Notes: generated by a model from the letters alone, not told the origin. DNA of 64,000 nucleotides from Ashinkailepas kermadecensis (GCA_034440615.1 JAOTOM010005095.1:1-64000), one strand, 5' to 3'; positions 26,623 to 38,212 are shown, counted from the first letter of the stretch. Made by a program: numbers and translations.

Positions 26623-29155
26623 GTGGGGAGGGAAGAAGTGGCATTACCATCTCATGAATATGCCAATAGTGACAGCATAGGCAATAGAACCTCACAGTCA
26701 GCAAATAGGGATGGCAGTAGATCAAGGGGGCAGAGTGGTAGCTCATCCAGAGATGATAGAGCTACTCAGCATGAAAAAACCAAAGATGGTTATGGAACGT
26801 TTCTTAAGTGTATGATGCTTAATGCTCAGAGTATTCGATCCAAATTTGACGAGTTCAAGTGTTATGTTGCTGATGAGGAACCAGATTTTGTTTGCATTAC
26901 TGAGGCATGGGTCAGTGAGGGGTATTTTGGGGATAACTTGCAGGACTATGAGATCCAGGGATACAATATGTTTTTATGCAATAGGGGTCCAGCAGTGAAA
27001 GGGGGTGGTGTAATGCTCTATGTGAATAGCTTATACAGTTCTCAAAAAGTAGCAGATGGGGTAAAAAATGTGTCTGTGTAGTCCATTTGGCTTGATGTTT
27101 CTGTGGGAAAAGGCAACAGCAATAAACTGAGAATAGGAGCTTTGTACCGATCAGGAACCTTGCCACATTCTCAGCAACTGGAGCTTGATAAGGTGATTTG
27201 TGAGGAAATCAGTAGAAACTTTCAGAGGAAATGCCTTATTCTTGGTGACTTTAATCTAAAAGGATATGAAAATATTGGTGTTGGCTCCCCAGCATGTAAA
27301 CTGTTTAGGAAATGCCTTGAAGAGGACCTGTTCTTACACCAGTTTGTAACATAACCAACTAGGCAGGGCTCATTCTTGGACCTTGTCTTCTCGGATTTAA
27401 GTGATTTAGTTCAAGACTTGACTGTTGGAGAAACTCTGGGAAGAAGTGACCATAACATAGTGAGATTCAAGGCACATGTAGCAGGGACAATCAAGGATAA
27501 TTTGGCAAAGGTTCCAAATTTTAACAGGGCAGACTTGACTGCATGAGAGCGGCTTTAAGTGCCATAAAATGGGAAGAAGAATTCTCCGACTTAAATGCCT
27601 GTGAAATGTGGGAAAAGTTCAAATCTTACTTGAGGGAAATTTTGATTAGACATGTCCCCCAAAAGCAAAGGCGCAAAAGAAGGGTAGGAAAGCCAGCATG
27701 GCTTACACCAGATTTGACAAAAGCAATTAAGGCTAAGAAAGATGCATTTAGAGTATTTAAGGAAGCTTCAAATATAGTAAATCTAAGGTTGTATCAAAAA
27801 GCTAGAGACGCTGTGAAGCAGAAAACCAGAGCAACAAAGCGAGCAAAATAATTGGATTTGGCTAGGAACTGTAATGGGGACAGTCAAAAGTTCTTTAGTT
27901 TCTACAAGCTAAGTAAAGTTTCAAGCACAATTGGTCCACTGGAAGTAAATGGGATTATATTGAGTGAGGATGGTGAGATGGTTGAGGAATTGAGCAAGCA
28001 GTTTAAATCAGTGTTTACATTGGAGGATGTAACTAATCTGCCAACTGTGAAACACAGCTCAGTGACAGGTGATCAGTTACATGATGTTGATTTCATTGAC
28101 AGTGATGTTGTTTTGAATTATGTCAGGAAAATAAAGCCAAACAAGGCAGCAGGACGTGATGGAATTTATGCTAGGGTATTGCGGGAAGCTGAAAAAGAAT
28201 TGGCAATTCCACTCAGTATAATATTTGTAGATCAGTTTCACAAAACGAAATTCCAACCGATTGGAAAAGGGCAAATGTAGTTCCTATTTTCAAGAAAGGA
28301 GAAAGAGGGAAAGTTGAAAACTATAGGCCAGTAAGCCTCACATCACTAGTCTGCAAGGTACTTGAATCAATTATCAAGGATAAAATAGTTAGTTTTCTGG
28401 AAGGAAACAGAGTGATTCAAGATACTTAACATGGGTTTAGAAAAGGGCGATCGTGTCTCACAAATCTCTTGGACTTTTTTAATTTTGCTACAGAACAATT
28501 TGATAGGGGAATGGCCAAGTACTATCTGTGACTCAGCAGGAGAAGGACTTAGGTGTTATTTTGAACACAAAATTGGGGGCATCAGAACAGACCAAAGAAG
28601 CCAGGAAGAAGGCACTAAGAATGCTTGGGGCAATAAATATGAATGTATCATACAAAAGTGAGGAAGTCATCAGGAAGCTTTATTGTGCATATGTCAGGTC
28701 ACATCTGGAATATAGTGTCCAAGCTTGGTCCCCTAGTTATGAAAAAGATTGTTGTCTTTTAGAGAGAGTACAAAAGAGGGCAACAAAAATGGTGAATTGT
28801 ATGGCAACCTGAGGAAAGGTTGAAGAAATTGAATATGTTTTCACTTAGATATAGAAGGCTGAGAGGAGATCTCATCGAGGTCTTTAAATTTGTTCATGGT
28901 CAGGAACAGGGTTATCTCAGGGAACTGTTTGAATTTTACAGAAATGATGCAATTAGAGGTCATCAATTCAAAATTAAAGTTAATCACAGCAGAACAAGGT
29001 TAAGACAGTCCTTCTTCACCAACAGGGTAGTAGAACACTGGAACCAGCTGCCAGAAACCATCGTCAGTAGCAACACACTGAACATCTTTAAGAACAGCAT
29101 AGACAATCATTATAAAAATAGGGGGCTTGTTTTTCTGTATTCCAGGGAGAGTTGA
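26623..29155 (+). pseudogene. LINE ORF2 (endonuclease-RT), palm deleted
   Basis: The endonuclease motifs are present in order: LNAQSIRSK, ITEAW, GGGVMLYV, LYRSG, GDFN and GRSDHN (about 26815-27460). They are broken by stops at 27079 and 27352. The RT fingers are seen as PNKAAGRDGI (about 28135) and FKKGERGKVENYRPVSLTS (about 28290). HGFRKGRS is at about 28430. Near 28515 the sequence jumps to QQEKDLGVILN, which normally lies well past the catalytic palm. Motif A and the (F/Y)xDD box are therefore missing. The thumb and C-terminal region follow (LYCAYVRSHLEYSVQAWSPS, then HWNQLPETIV) and end at 29155. This ORF cannot encode an active polymerase. Confidence 0.88.
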
Positions 29156-29189
29156 TCAACACATTTGGTGGACAACTGATTCAGTGTAC

Positions 29190-29278
29190 AGAGTGCAACC
29201 AAGAAGGGCCCTTATGGCTCATAGTTGCACTGATCTTTTATGTCTTTTATGTCTTTATGTCTTTATGTCCCGTCTTAT
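29190..29278 (+). repeat. LINE 3' tail 1 with ctttatgt octamers
   Basis: gggcccttatggctcat is followed by about four (ctttatgt)-type units. This is the expected 3' end of the element at 25.3-29.2 kb. Confidence 0.75.
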
Positions 29279-29289
29279 AGTATCTTCCC

Positions 29290-29365
29290 TTTACAGGCTT
29301 AGCGCAAATGGGCCCCTGCGGCTCATATTTTGTCTCAGCACTTTATGACTGTATGACTTTATGAC
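29290..29365 (+). mobile_element. LINE 3' tail 2, second truncated element
   Basis: gggcccctgcggctcat is followed by actttatga-type units. It repeats the layout of tail 1 with a different octamer, and it matches the minus-strand fragment at 9606-9720. It is probably a separate, extremely 5'-truncated insertion next to or within the target site of the first element. Confidence 0.65.
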
Positions 29366-30659
29366 ACAATTGATGTTAGCGGGCCCTGTTGGTGTGCTAT
29401 GTTGAATTTCTGGTTTCTCAGACATTCTAAGTCCAAGTTCAGTTCAAGTCATGTGGGGATAAATGGTCAGAGATATCAATTATTATTTAATGATGCATAG
29501 CATGACAGCAGTATGCAACAATAAGCTGTGCCTAATGTCCAGTCCCACCTAACTCGCATATTTTTAGCACTGACATACTACACTGAAGGACGGTGGTCAA
29601 GGAGCCATTTGTGATTCAAGGAACCACGTTTTGCCATGTTGACTTCAGTAGGAGCCACTGTAAAGGTTTTTATCACCTCTGTTTCATTGCGACGCCTACC
29701 ACGAGCGGCGCCCAGAAACAGCAACAACAAATGTGTGCGAAGCCAACCTTCTCGAGTAAGCACAACCACAAAAACACTGCAGAGGCACACAATGCGAATG
29801 ACACGCAGGAATCACTGCAAAATTAACGTCACCATTGGAGATGATTACACCAGTCGATACACGGAGCCTGCTGAAGCGCTTCAACCTGCAACGCCCGCCA
29901 ACGGGCCTGTTCCCACAGCTGATGGTAGCAGATATCGTCACATCACTTCACACATCAGCACATCAGCACATCACTGAGCCACGAGTCATACAACACTTTA
30001 ATGCGTCAATGTCGCAGTCATCGGTTTTATTGGAGAACTTTGTATCATGCGTCCCAGTCAGGAGAAACAGTTAACCTGTTTGATTTCATGTATGTACCAT
30101 ATGCACATGTGCAAACTACTAGTGGTTAAGTATTGGCTTGTTCAACAGATCCGTAAGAAAGACGAACATATTTTTAACGAGAACAAGTGCGGGCATACTC
30201 GCCAACTTGCTGACTGCATTTAAGACGCAGGTGGTTAGATAAGTTAGAACGCTCTCATCTGAATCAGTGTAGCCATCGGGCATCGATGTAGTTTTGCAAG
30301 TTTTTAAGCCATTAAATTAAATAGCCGTGTTTAAAGCCATTGTTCTATTAAAGCATTTCAGCTCACGACTCCTCCTGTAAAGAGCTGAAAATGCTGTTGG
30401 AGAATATGGACAATAAACAAATAAACAATCCTTACACGCATGCCACGATGGTGTCTCCGGTCTTTCAACTTCATTGCCGATAAGACAAATTTAAATACGT
30501 ACTATGCTGAAAAATACAATCACCAGATTGAGTCTTACCACCAGGAAGTGCAGAAACACGTCGATGGAACCCGCAGGCTCCCACTATCATTTCTTCCATC
30601 ACATTGATACAAGTGTTTTAATGTATCTTTTAACAGCCTTTAGCGATCTATATGTGCAA
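29366..30659. other. No gene seen
   Basis: Mixed DNA with short chance frames only. No repeat or domain was recognised. Confidence 0.5.
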
Positions 30660-30669
30660 GACAACTTCC

Positions 30670-31383
30670 CTGCAACATGAGGCGAGCGGGTGATCATACC
30701 ACTACCAAAACCGCACAATCGCACCCAATTCCGCGAAATTCACTTCCACTCGAAATAATTTCGGCCCAACGCACTTACTCCCTACGGCAGTACTTAGCTC
30801 ATCGCGGCAAATGTCAGCACACGACTGCGACATTTTCGGTACACAACAAATTGCTTGGGGACTCACCACGCGGGCTCCGGCGTTTAACAAATACAGCTTG
30901 TCAAGCGCAAAGAGTGAGCCATCAAGTACAAGGGGGCAAGTGCACGACATTCAACCTAGTCCATACAACAAGCGCATACAAATAGCTGCATACGTAGACG
31001 CAGCGGCAGCATATGACCGCATGGCTGTTCAGCACTCATTTCAATGTCCACAAGCTAGGTCTGCGAAGAGACATGACGCATTTTATACTCAATTTTATCA
31101 GACATACGACCCTCAAAGTCAGATGGGGCAGCGTAACTTGGAACACCACGCCCCAGGATCAGGGCCTGACCGAAGTAAGAGTATGGCCATCCACACTCTT
31201 CTTCATCATGATTCACGGCATATTCGCTGCCCACACGACCAAATCACTTCGCTACAAACCTCTTACGGGAGATGTGGCTGGTGGAAAGCTAGACGGTGCT
31301 TCCCAGAAGCCGAAAACACAACTTAGGAATGTGCTAGACGGCATTGAAGAGTAGTGCAAGATGTCGGACTTAAGAGACATGGG
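30670..31383 (+). pseudogene. I/Jockey RT, N-terminal half
   Basis: Frame-shifted RT. VIIPLPKPH (about 30690) matches the usual start of RT block 1. IAAYVDAAAAYDR (about 30982-31020) is motif A with its catalytic Asp. After a frameshift come KLGLRRDMTHFILNF (about 31050), QGLTEVRVWPSTLFFIMIHG (degraded motif B) and GGKLDGASQKPKTQLRNVLD. The motif C box, expected just before GGKLD, has become SLRYKPLTGD, so the YxDD aspartates are lost. The ORF continues into CKMSDLR and then the 50-bp array. Confidence 0.82.
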
Positions 31384-34164
31384 CCACAGTCACCTACACA
31401 GTCACCTACACAGTCGTCCCCACCTCACACAGTCACCTACACAGTCGTCCCCACCTCACACAGTCACCTACACAGTCGTCCCCACCCCACAACGTCACCT
31501 ACACAGTCGTCCCCACCTCACACAGTCACCTACACAGTCGTCCCCACCCCACACAGTCACCTACACAGTCGTCCCCACCTCACACAGTCACCTACACAGT
31601 CGTCCCCACCCCAAACAGTCACAAGCACAGTCGTCCCCACATCACACAGTCACCTACACAGTCGTCTCCACCTTACACCCGCGACGTCACTTCACAGTCA
31701 CCTACACAGTCGTCTCCACCCCACACCCACGACGACACTTCACACAGTCACCTACACAGTCGCTTCTACCCTACTCCCACGACACCACCTCACACAGTCA
31801 CCTACACAGTCGTCTCCGTCCCACACCCACGACGTCATTTCACACAGTCACCTACACAGTCGTCTCCACCCCACACCCACGACGTCACTTCACACAGCCA
31901 CCTACACAGTCGTCTCCACCCTACACCCACGACGTCATTTCACACAGTCACCTACACAATCGTCTCCGTCCCACACCCACGACGCAACTTCACACAGTCA
32001 CCTACACAGTCGTCTCCACCCACACCCACGACGTCACTTCACACAGTCACCTACACAGTCGTCTCCACCCCACACCCACGACGTCACTTCGCACAGTCAC
32101 CTACACAGTAATCTCCGTCCCACACCCACGACGTCACTTCACACAGTCACCTACACAGTCGTCTCCACCCCACACCCACGACGTCACTTCACACAGTCAC
32201 CTACACAGTCATCTCCACCCTACACCCACGACGTCACTTCACACAGTCACCTACACAGTCGTCTCCACCCCACACCCACGACGTCACTTCACACAGTCAC
32301 CTACACAGTCGTCTCCACCCCACACCCACGACGTCACTTCACACAGTCACCTACACAGTCGTCTCCACCCCACACCCACGACGTCACTTCACACAGTCAC
32401 CTACACAGTAATCTCCGTCCCACACCCACGACATCATTCCACACAGTCACCTACACAGTCGTCTCCGTCCCACACCCACGACGTCACTTCACACAGTCAC
32501 CCACACAGTCGTCCCCACCCCACACCCACGACGTCACTTCACACAGTCACCTACACAGTCGTCTCCACCCCACACCCACGACGTCACTTCACACAGTCAC
32601 CTACACAGTCGTTTCGACCCCACACCCACGACGTCACTTCACACAGTCACCTACACAGTCGTCTCCACCCCACACCCACGACGTCACTTCACACAGTCAC
32701 CCACACAGTCGTCTCCACCCACACCCACGACGTCACTTCACACAGTCACCTACACAGTCGCCTCCACCCACACCCACGACGTCACTTCACACAGTCACCT
32801 ACACAGTCGCCTCCACCCACACCCACGACGTCACTTCACACAGTCACCTACACAGTCGTCTCCACCCCACACCCACGACGTCACTTCACACAGTCACCTA
32901 CACAGTCGTCTCCCTCCCACACCCACGACGTCACTTCACACAGTCACATGCACAGTCGCCTCAGTCCCACACCCACGACGTCACTTCAGTCACCTACACA
33001 GTCGTTTCGACCCCACACCCACGACGTCACTTCACACAGTCACCTACACAGTCGCCTCAGTCTCACACCCACGACGTCACTTCACACAGTCACCTACACA
33101 GTCGTCTTCACCCCACACCCACGACGTCACTTCACACAGTTACCTGCACAGTCGTCTCCACCCTACACCAACGACGTCACTTCACACAGTCACCTACACA
33201 GTCGTCTCCACCATACACCGACGACGTCACTTCACACAATCACCCACACAGTCGTCTCCGTCCCACACCCACGACGTCACTTCACACAGTCACCTACACA
33301 GTCGTCTCTGTCACACACCCACGACGTCACTTCACACAGTCACCTACACAGTGGTCTCCACCCCACACCCACCACGTCACCTCACACAGTCATCTAAACA
33401 GTCGTCCCCACCCCACACCCACGACGTCACTTCACACAGTCACCTACACAGTCGTCTCCGTCCTACAACCACGACGTCACTTCACACAGTCACCTAAACA
33501 GTCGTCTCCATCCTACACTCACGACGTCACTTCAGTCACCTAAACAGTCATCTCCACCCCACACCCACGACGTCACTTCACACAGACACCTACACAGTCG
33601 TCTCCACCCGACACCCACGTCACTTCACACAGTCACCTACGCAGTCGTCTCCGTCCCACACCCACGAAGTCACTTCACACAGTCACCTACACAGTCGTCT
33701 CCACCCGACACCCACGTCACTTCACACAGTCACCTACGCAGTCGTCTCCGTCCCACACCCACGACGTCACTTCACACAGTCACCTACACAGTCGTCTCCA
33801 CCCGACACCCACGTCACTTCACACAGTCACCTACGCAGTCGTCTCCACCCCACACCCACGACGTCATTTCACACAGTCACCTACACAGTCGTCTCCACCC
33901 GACACCCACGTCACTTCACACAGTCACCTACACAGTCGTCTCCGTCCCACACCCACGTCACTTCACACAGTCACCTACGCAGTCGTCTCCGTCCCACACC
34001 CACGAAGTCACTTCACACAGTCACATACATAGTCGCCTCAGTCCCACACCCACGACGTCATTTCACACAGTCACCTACACAGTCGTCTCCACCTGACACC
34101 CACGTCACTTCACACAGTCACCTACACAGTCGTCTCCGTCCCACACCCACGACGTCACTTCACA
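31384..34164. repeat. 50-bp minisatellite inside the RT ORF
   Basis: About 2.8 kb, with three zones. From about 31400 to 31650 the units are 31 bp, starting acagtcacctacacagtcgt. To about 33560 they are 50 bp, the same 31-mer plus a 19-bp extension acccacgacgtcacttcac. From about 33580 to the end, shortened units of about 47 bp lacking gacgt alternate with full 50-bp units. Since 50 is not a multiple of three, the apparent 729- and 678-residue ORFs in two frames are repeat artefacts. Confidence 0.95.
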
Positions 34165-34295
34165 GCAACGGCACAGCAATCCAGCAAGTGAAAAATTCGA
34201 GTTCTTAGGGGTTCATCTGAAGCGAAGACAAAGCCCCAGCAGCAAATGTCACTGACATCATTCAGCGATTCATGAAACGCATCAACTTTCTCCGT
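34165..34295 (+). pseudogene. I/Jockey RT thumb fragment
   Basis: Between two arrays the RT resumes: KFEFLGVHLKR (about 34190-34225) and, after a frame change, DIIQRFMKRINFLRALAG (about 34252-34305). FLGVHL followed by a helical RxxFLRALAG segment is the normal order downstream of motif C in I/Jockey RTs. Confidence 0.78.
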
Positions 34296-36027
34296 GCATT
34301 GGCAGGTATGGACTGTGGCGAGGACAGGCACTGACAGGCATGGACTGTGGCGAGGACAGGCACTGACAAGCATGGGCTGTGACAAAGACAGGCACTGACA
34401 GGCATGGACTGTGGCGAGGACAGGCACTGACAGGCATGGACTGCGGCGAGGACAGGCACTGACAGGCATGGACTGTGGCGAGGACAGGCACTGACAGGCA
34501 TGGACTGTGGCGAGGACAGGCACTAACATGCATGTACTGTGGCGAGGACAGGCACTGACAGGCATGGACTGTGGCGAGGACAGGCACTGACAGGCATGGA
34601 CTGTGGCGAGGACAGGCACTGGCAGGCATGGACTGTGGCGAGGACAGGCACTAACATGCATGGACTGTGGCGAGGACAGGCACTGACAGGCATGGACTGT
34701 GGCGAGGACAGGCACTGACAGGCATGGACTGTGGCGAGGACAGGCACTAACATGCATGGACTGTGGCGAGGACAGGCACTGACAGGCATGGACTGTGGCG
34801 AGGACAGGCACTGACAGGCATGGACTGTGGCGAGGACAGGCACTAACATGCATGGACTGTGGCGAGGACAGGCACTGACAGGCATGGACTGTGGCGAGGA
34901 CAGGCACTAACATGCATGGACTGTGGCGAGGACAGGCACTGACAAGCATGGGCTGTGACAAAGACAGGCACTGACAAGCATGGACTGTGGCGAGGACAGG
35001 CACTGACAGGCATGGACTGCGGCGAGCACAGGCACTGACAGGCATGGACTGTGGCGAGGACAGGCACTGACAGGCATGGACTGTGGCGAGGACAGGCACT
35101 AACATGCATGTACTGTGGCGAGGACAGGCACTGACAGGCATGGACTGTGGCGAGGACAGGCACTGACAGGCATGGACTGTGGCGAGGACAGGCACTAGCA
35201 GGCATGGACTGTGGCGAGGACAGGCACTAACATGCATGGACTGTGGCGAGGACAGGCACTGACAGGCATGGACTGTGGCGAGGACAAGCACTAACATGCA
35301 TGGACTGTGGCGAGGACAGGCACTGACAGGCATGGACTGTGGCGAGGACAGGCACTAACATGCATGGACTGTGGCGAGGACAGTCACTGACAGGCATGGA
35401 CTGTGGCGAGGACAGGCACTGACAGGCATGGACTGTGGCGAGGACAGGCACTAACATGCATGGACTGTGGCGAGGACAGTCACTGACACGCATGGACTGT
35501 GGCGAGGACAGGCACTGACAGGCATGGACTGTGGCGAGGACAGGCACTGACAGGCATGGACTGTGGCGAGGACAGGCACTGACATGCATGGACTGTGGCG
35601 AGGACAGGCACTGGCAGGCATGGACTGTGGCGAGGATAGTCACTAACATACATGGACTGTGGCGAGGACAGGCACTGACAGGCATGGACTGTGGCGAGGA
35701 CAGGCACTAACATACATGGACTGTGGCGAGGACAGGCACTGACAGGCATGGACTGTGGCGAGGACAGGCACTAACATACATAGACTGTGGTGCCTGTGGT
35801 GCCTGTGGACTGTGGTGCCTGTCCTCGCAGGACAGGCACTGACAGGCATGGACTGTGGCGAGGACAGTTACTGACAGGCATGGACTGTGGCGAGGACAGG
35901 CACTGACAGGCATGGACTGTGGCGAGGACAGTCACTGACAGGCATGGACTGTGGCGAGGACAGTCACTGACAGGCATGGACTGTGGCGAGGACAGGCACT
36001 GACAGGCATGGACTGTGGCGAGGATAG
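34296..36027. repeat. 32-bp minisatellite derived from the RT gene
   Basis: About 54 copies of a 32-bp unit containing catggactgtggcgaggaca. The first unit (34296-34327) is the RT coding sequence itself, reading ALAGMDCGEDR. The last unit at 36005-36027 passes straight into RT codons NALFRPIRAIV. Variants at the unit joint (ggcactgac, ggcactggc, ctaacatgc, ctaacatac) allow subfamilies to be followed. The three minus-strand frames are all largely open (up to 392 codons), because 32 bp shifts the frame at each unit. This is not a gene. Confidence 0.96.
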
Positions 36028-36232
36028 AAACGCGCTATTTCGTCCCATCAGAGCAATAGTTCCACCAATTTTGAAATACAACAGGGCTATCTTGAAAATG
36101 ATTTATATATTGTGGAGCAAGAAGTCAGAAGCTATGCACAACGGGCGCATCAGAGCAGGCACAGCAGTTCGCAACAACACACCTATTGCAAACCAATTAA
36201 TAGACGCAGACATTCCTCCCCTCCAGTTCAGG
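36028..36232 (+). pseudogene. I/Jockey RT C-terminal fragment
   Basis: An in-frame stretch NALFRPIRAIVPPILKYN through AMHNGRIRAGTAVRNNTPIA to DADIPPLQ. This matches the conserved segment after the RT thumb of I/Jockey elements (LLRLYRALVRPxLEYG, then ALRxxTGAFRTTPI, then EAGIPPL in typical members). It is flanked left by the 32-bp array and right by the 10-bp array. Confidence 0.85.
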
Positions 36233-36483
36233 CACGGCACCACACGGCACCACACGGCACCACACGGCACCACACGGCACCACATGGCACCACACGGCAC
36301 CACACGGCACCACACGGCACCACACGGCACCACACGGCACCACACGGCACCACACGGCACCACACGGCACCACACGGCACCACACGGCACCACATGGCAC
36401 CACACGGCACCACACGGCACCACACGGTACCACACGGCACCACACGGCACCACACGGCACCACACGGCACCACACGGCACCAC
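36233..36483. repeat. 10-bp minisatellite (cacggcacca)n
   Basis: About 25 nearly perfect copies of cacggcacca, with rare catggcacca and cacggtacca variants. It directly follows RT codons for PPLQFRHG, so it is another expansion within the LINE ORF. The translated His-Gly-Thr-Thr or Val-Val-Pro-Cys repeats are artefacts. Confidence 0.96.
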
Positions 36484-36640
36484 AGCTGCTCCGGCTACCT
36501 CGACGAAATTCAATCGACCAAAGCCACACAGCACAGCGCTGTCTTCAACCAGACAGACGTGAGAAAAGCCGAGTTGGGCACAAGTTCACTCTGCTTAAAA
36601 TCCAAATTGCGACGGGTCATACAGGCCTTATCCTAAACGT

Positions 36641-36759
36641 GATATGGACGCGATATAGACGCGATATAGACGTGATATAGACGTGATATAGACGCGATAT
36701 AGACGCGATATAGACGTGATATAGACGCGATATAGACGCGATATAGACGCGATATAGAT
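36641..36759. repeat. 11-bp minisatellite (gatatagacgc)n
   Basis: About eleven copies of gatatagacgc or gatatagacgt between the RT C-terminal region and the RNase H region of the same LINE. Confidence 0.95.
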
Positions 36760-36799
36760 GGTACCAGGCGCTGCAACCCGGCAGTCGACTGGCCATTGT

Positions 36800-37790
36800 G
36801 GACCTCAGCCAGCGGTCGGGCACGTGATTTCAGATAGGAAGTCAGACATCACGACTGCCGAAATTCCTTCCACCTTCAATGATTGAGTTTTGCCAACAAC
36901 AGCCGGAAGACCCTGGTATCCGCGGATGTGTCAAAACACGACCACCAAGTAGGCACCGCCATCACTGGGGTTTCCAGGCTACTACTAGATGACACTTCAA
37001 TTTTTGGCTTTGAGAAAATGGTCATACTGACCGCTGTCTAGCTCCTAATTAGGCCGAACATATTAATGTGGTCGTCTGTTCAGATTCAAAATATGTCCTT
37101 CGGTCAATAAGCAGCACTCAGACTGCTCCCATCCTATAATAGATCGCACTAAATCGGCTCTGGCCCGTCACGTAAACAACATCTCTCCTCTTTTGATCCC
37201 GAGTTATGCGGACATTAAATACATCGAAAAGGCGGAATGGCTTGCTAAGTCAGCTCTAGCACCCGCCACATACTATAACATGGAATACTTAGTAGATGAG
37301 CCCACAGCCATCCTGTAGCGACATACTTGCAAACATTATTACAATGGATGAGCCCCTTAACTGACTACCCAAATCGTACGCACATTAAACCAAATATCAT
37401 CAAATATCAACCATCGAATATAGGAAATGCGTTAAATCAATCCCACCATCAGAAAGAAGGAAGACTGAAAAGGCTTAGGACTGGTCACACAAACCTGGCA
37501 CATGGCCAGCGCTTAAGAGTGACCAGGACACAACAGCACACTGTCAACCATGCAATATCACACTAAGCATAGACACATTCTGACAGACTGGAGTAAATAT
37601 GATACACACAATCGGACATTTCACATCTACCGTCAAAGAAATACGTCACCCGCTCGCTTGCCTAGTTGTTGGGTGACAAGCACCTTGAATGTCTCCTTTC
37701 ATTTTTCGGCTTTCTCTATGCCGCAAATTTGGCAGGACTACAATACACGACATAGACAACACATGAGTCAGCCAACGCGCACTGCAGGCG
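36800..37790 (+). pseudogene. I/Jockey RNase H and C-terminal region
   Basis: RNase H traces are SDxxSDITTAEI (about 36835-36875, catalytic Glu region) and NVVVCSDSKYVLRSIS (about 37065-37115, catalytic Asp in SDSK). Then KAEWLAKSAL matches the DxxAK segment. The tail has RLKRLRTGHTNLAHGQ (about 37465-37515) and, in other frames, SPARLPS and similar, as in the zinc-knuckle-like end of I/Jockey ORFs. Multiple stops and frameshifts are present. The 3' end of the element is not sharply defined. Confidence 0.75.
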
Positions 37791-38212
37791 TGAGCAGTCA
37801 CGTGCAATAACACAGTAAATAATCATCCATGGATGACTTCGGACGGACAGGAGCTCCACTGAATTGCCACTTGAAGTAAATGGCTGCTTTATGGTGCCAA
37901 CTGAGGTACGTGAGCCGACTTGCGATTAAGCTGTAGCATGAAAAGTCCAGTGTCAACGTCAGATATAGGAGAACAGATGTGAGCATGCCACACAGCGTGC
38001 TGATCCCATGCATAATGCATGATCTCCTCCCCGGAGTCTGCATGTCGCTAGCACACGGCAGTCGTGGGCGGTGTGGGCTGTGGGTGGGCAATTTCCTTCT
38101 GGCTTCCATGGTAAAGATCCTTTTGCTTTGCTTGCAAACGGTTGCTTTCGGGAGGAGTGGATCAAGCACACTGAATTTGTAAAACAAGATTATCCTCTCC
38201 CCACAGCCAGGT
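37791..38212. other. No gene seen
   Basis: A 129-codon minus-strand open frame (37798-38187) has no recognisable domain. Nothing else was recognised. Confidence 0.45.

Larger units (their letters stand above)
25260..29278 (+). mobile_element. CR1-type LINE, near full length, inactive
   Basis: A plus-strand non-LTR retrotransposon. In order it has a presumed 5' leader, ORF1 with a coiled-coil start and an SGNH/GDSL-like esterase, ORF2 with an AP-type endonuclease and RT, and a 3' end of ctttatgt octamers. The esterase ORF1 and octamer tail are characteristic of the CR1 group (established knowledge). The 5' boundary is a guess. Inactivating damage includes frameshifts in ORF1, several stops in ORF2 and loss of the RT palm. 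The element has few CpG dinucleotides, unlike much of the window. Confidence 0.85.
30660..37790 (+). mobile_element. I/Jockey-type LINE broken up by minisatellites
   Basis: Pieces of one RT-RNase H ORF appear in the correct order on the plus strand: RT N-terminal half (30.67-31.38 kb), thumb fragments (34.17-34.30 and 36.03-36.23 kb), RNase H and C-terminal region (36.8-37.8 kb). Between them lie four tandem arrays totalling about 4.9 kb. The motif style (LGLRxDMTHFI, NFLRALAG-like, ITTAEI, SDSKYVL, LRTGHTNLAHG) fits the I/Jockey group with an RNase H domain. The endonuclease part and the 5' end were not found. All pieces carry stops and frameshifts. Confidence 0.82.

Noticed and set aside
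31354..33543. ORFs of 729 and 678 codons
   Set aside because: They run through a 50-bp array in two frames at once. The period is not a multiple of three and the surrounding RT is in decay, so this is not a protein.
34155..36027. Minus-strand ORFs (up to 392 codons) rich in Cys, Pro and Ser
   Set aside because: A 32-bp array leaves all three frames open, and the unit comes from the plus-strand RT.
34296..36027. CRISPR-like array
   Set aside because: The units are adjacent without unique spacers, no cas genes are present and the DNA is eukaryotic.
36103..36636. ORFs of 143-203 codons across the cacggcacca array
   Set aside because: They are translations of a 10-bp tandem repeat.
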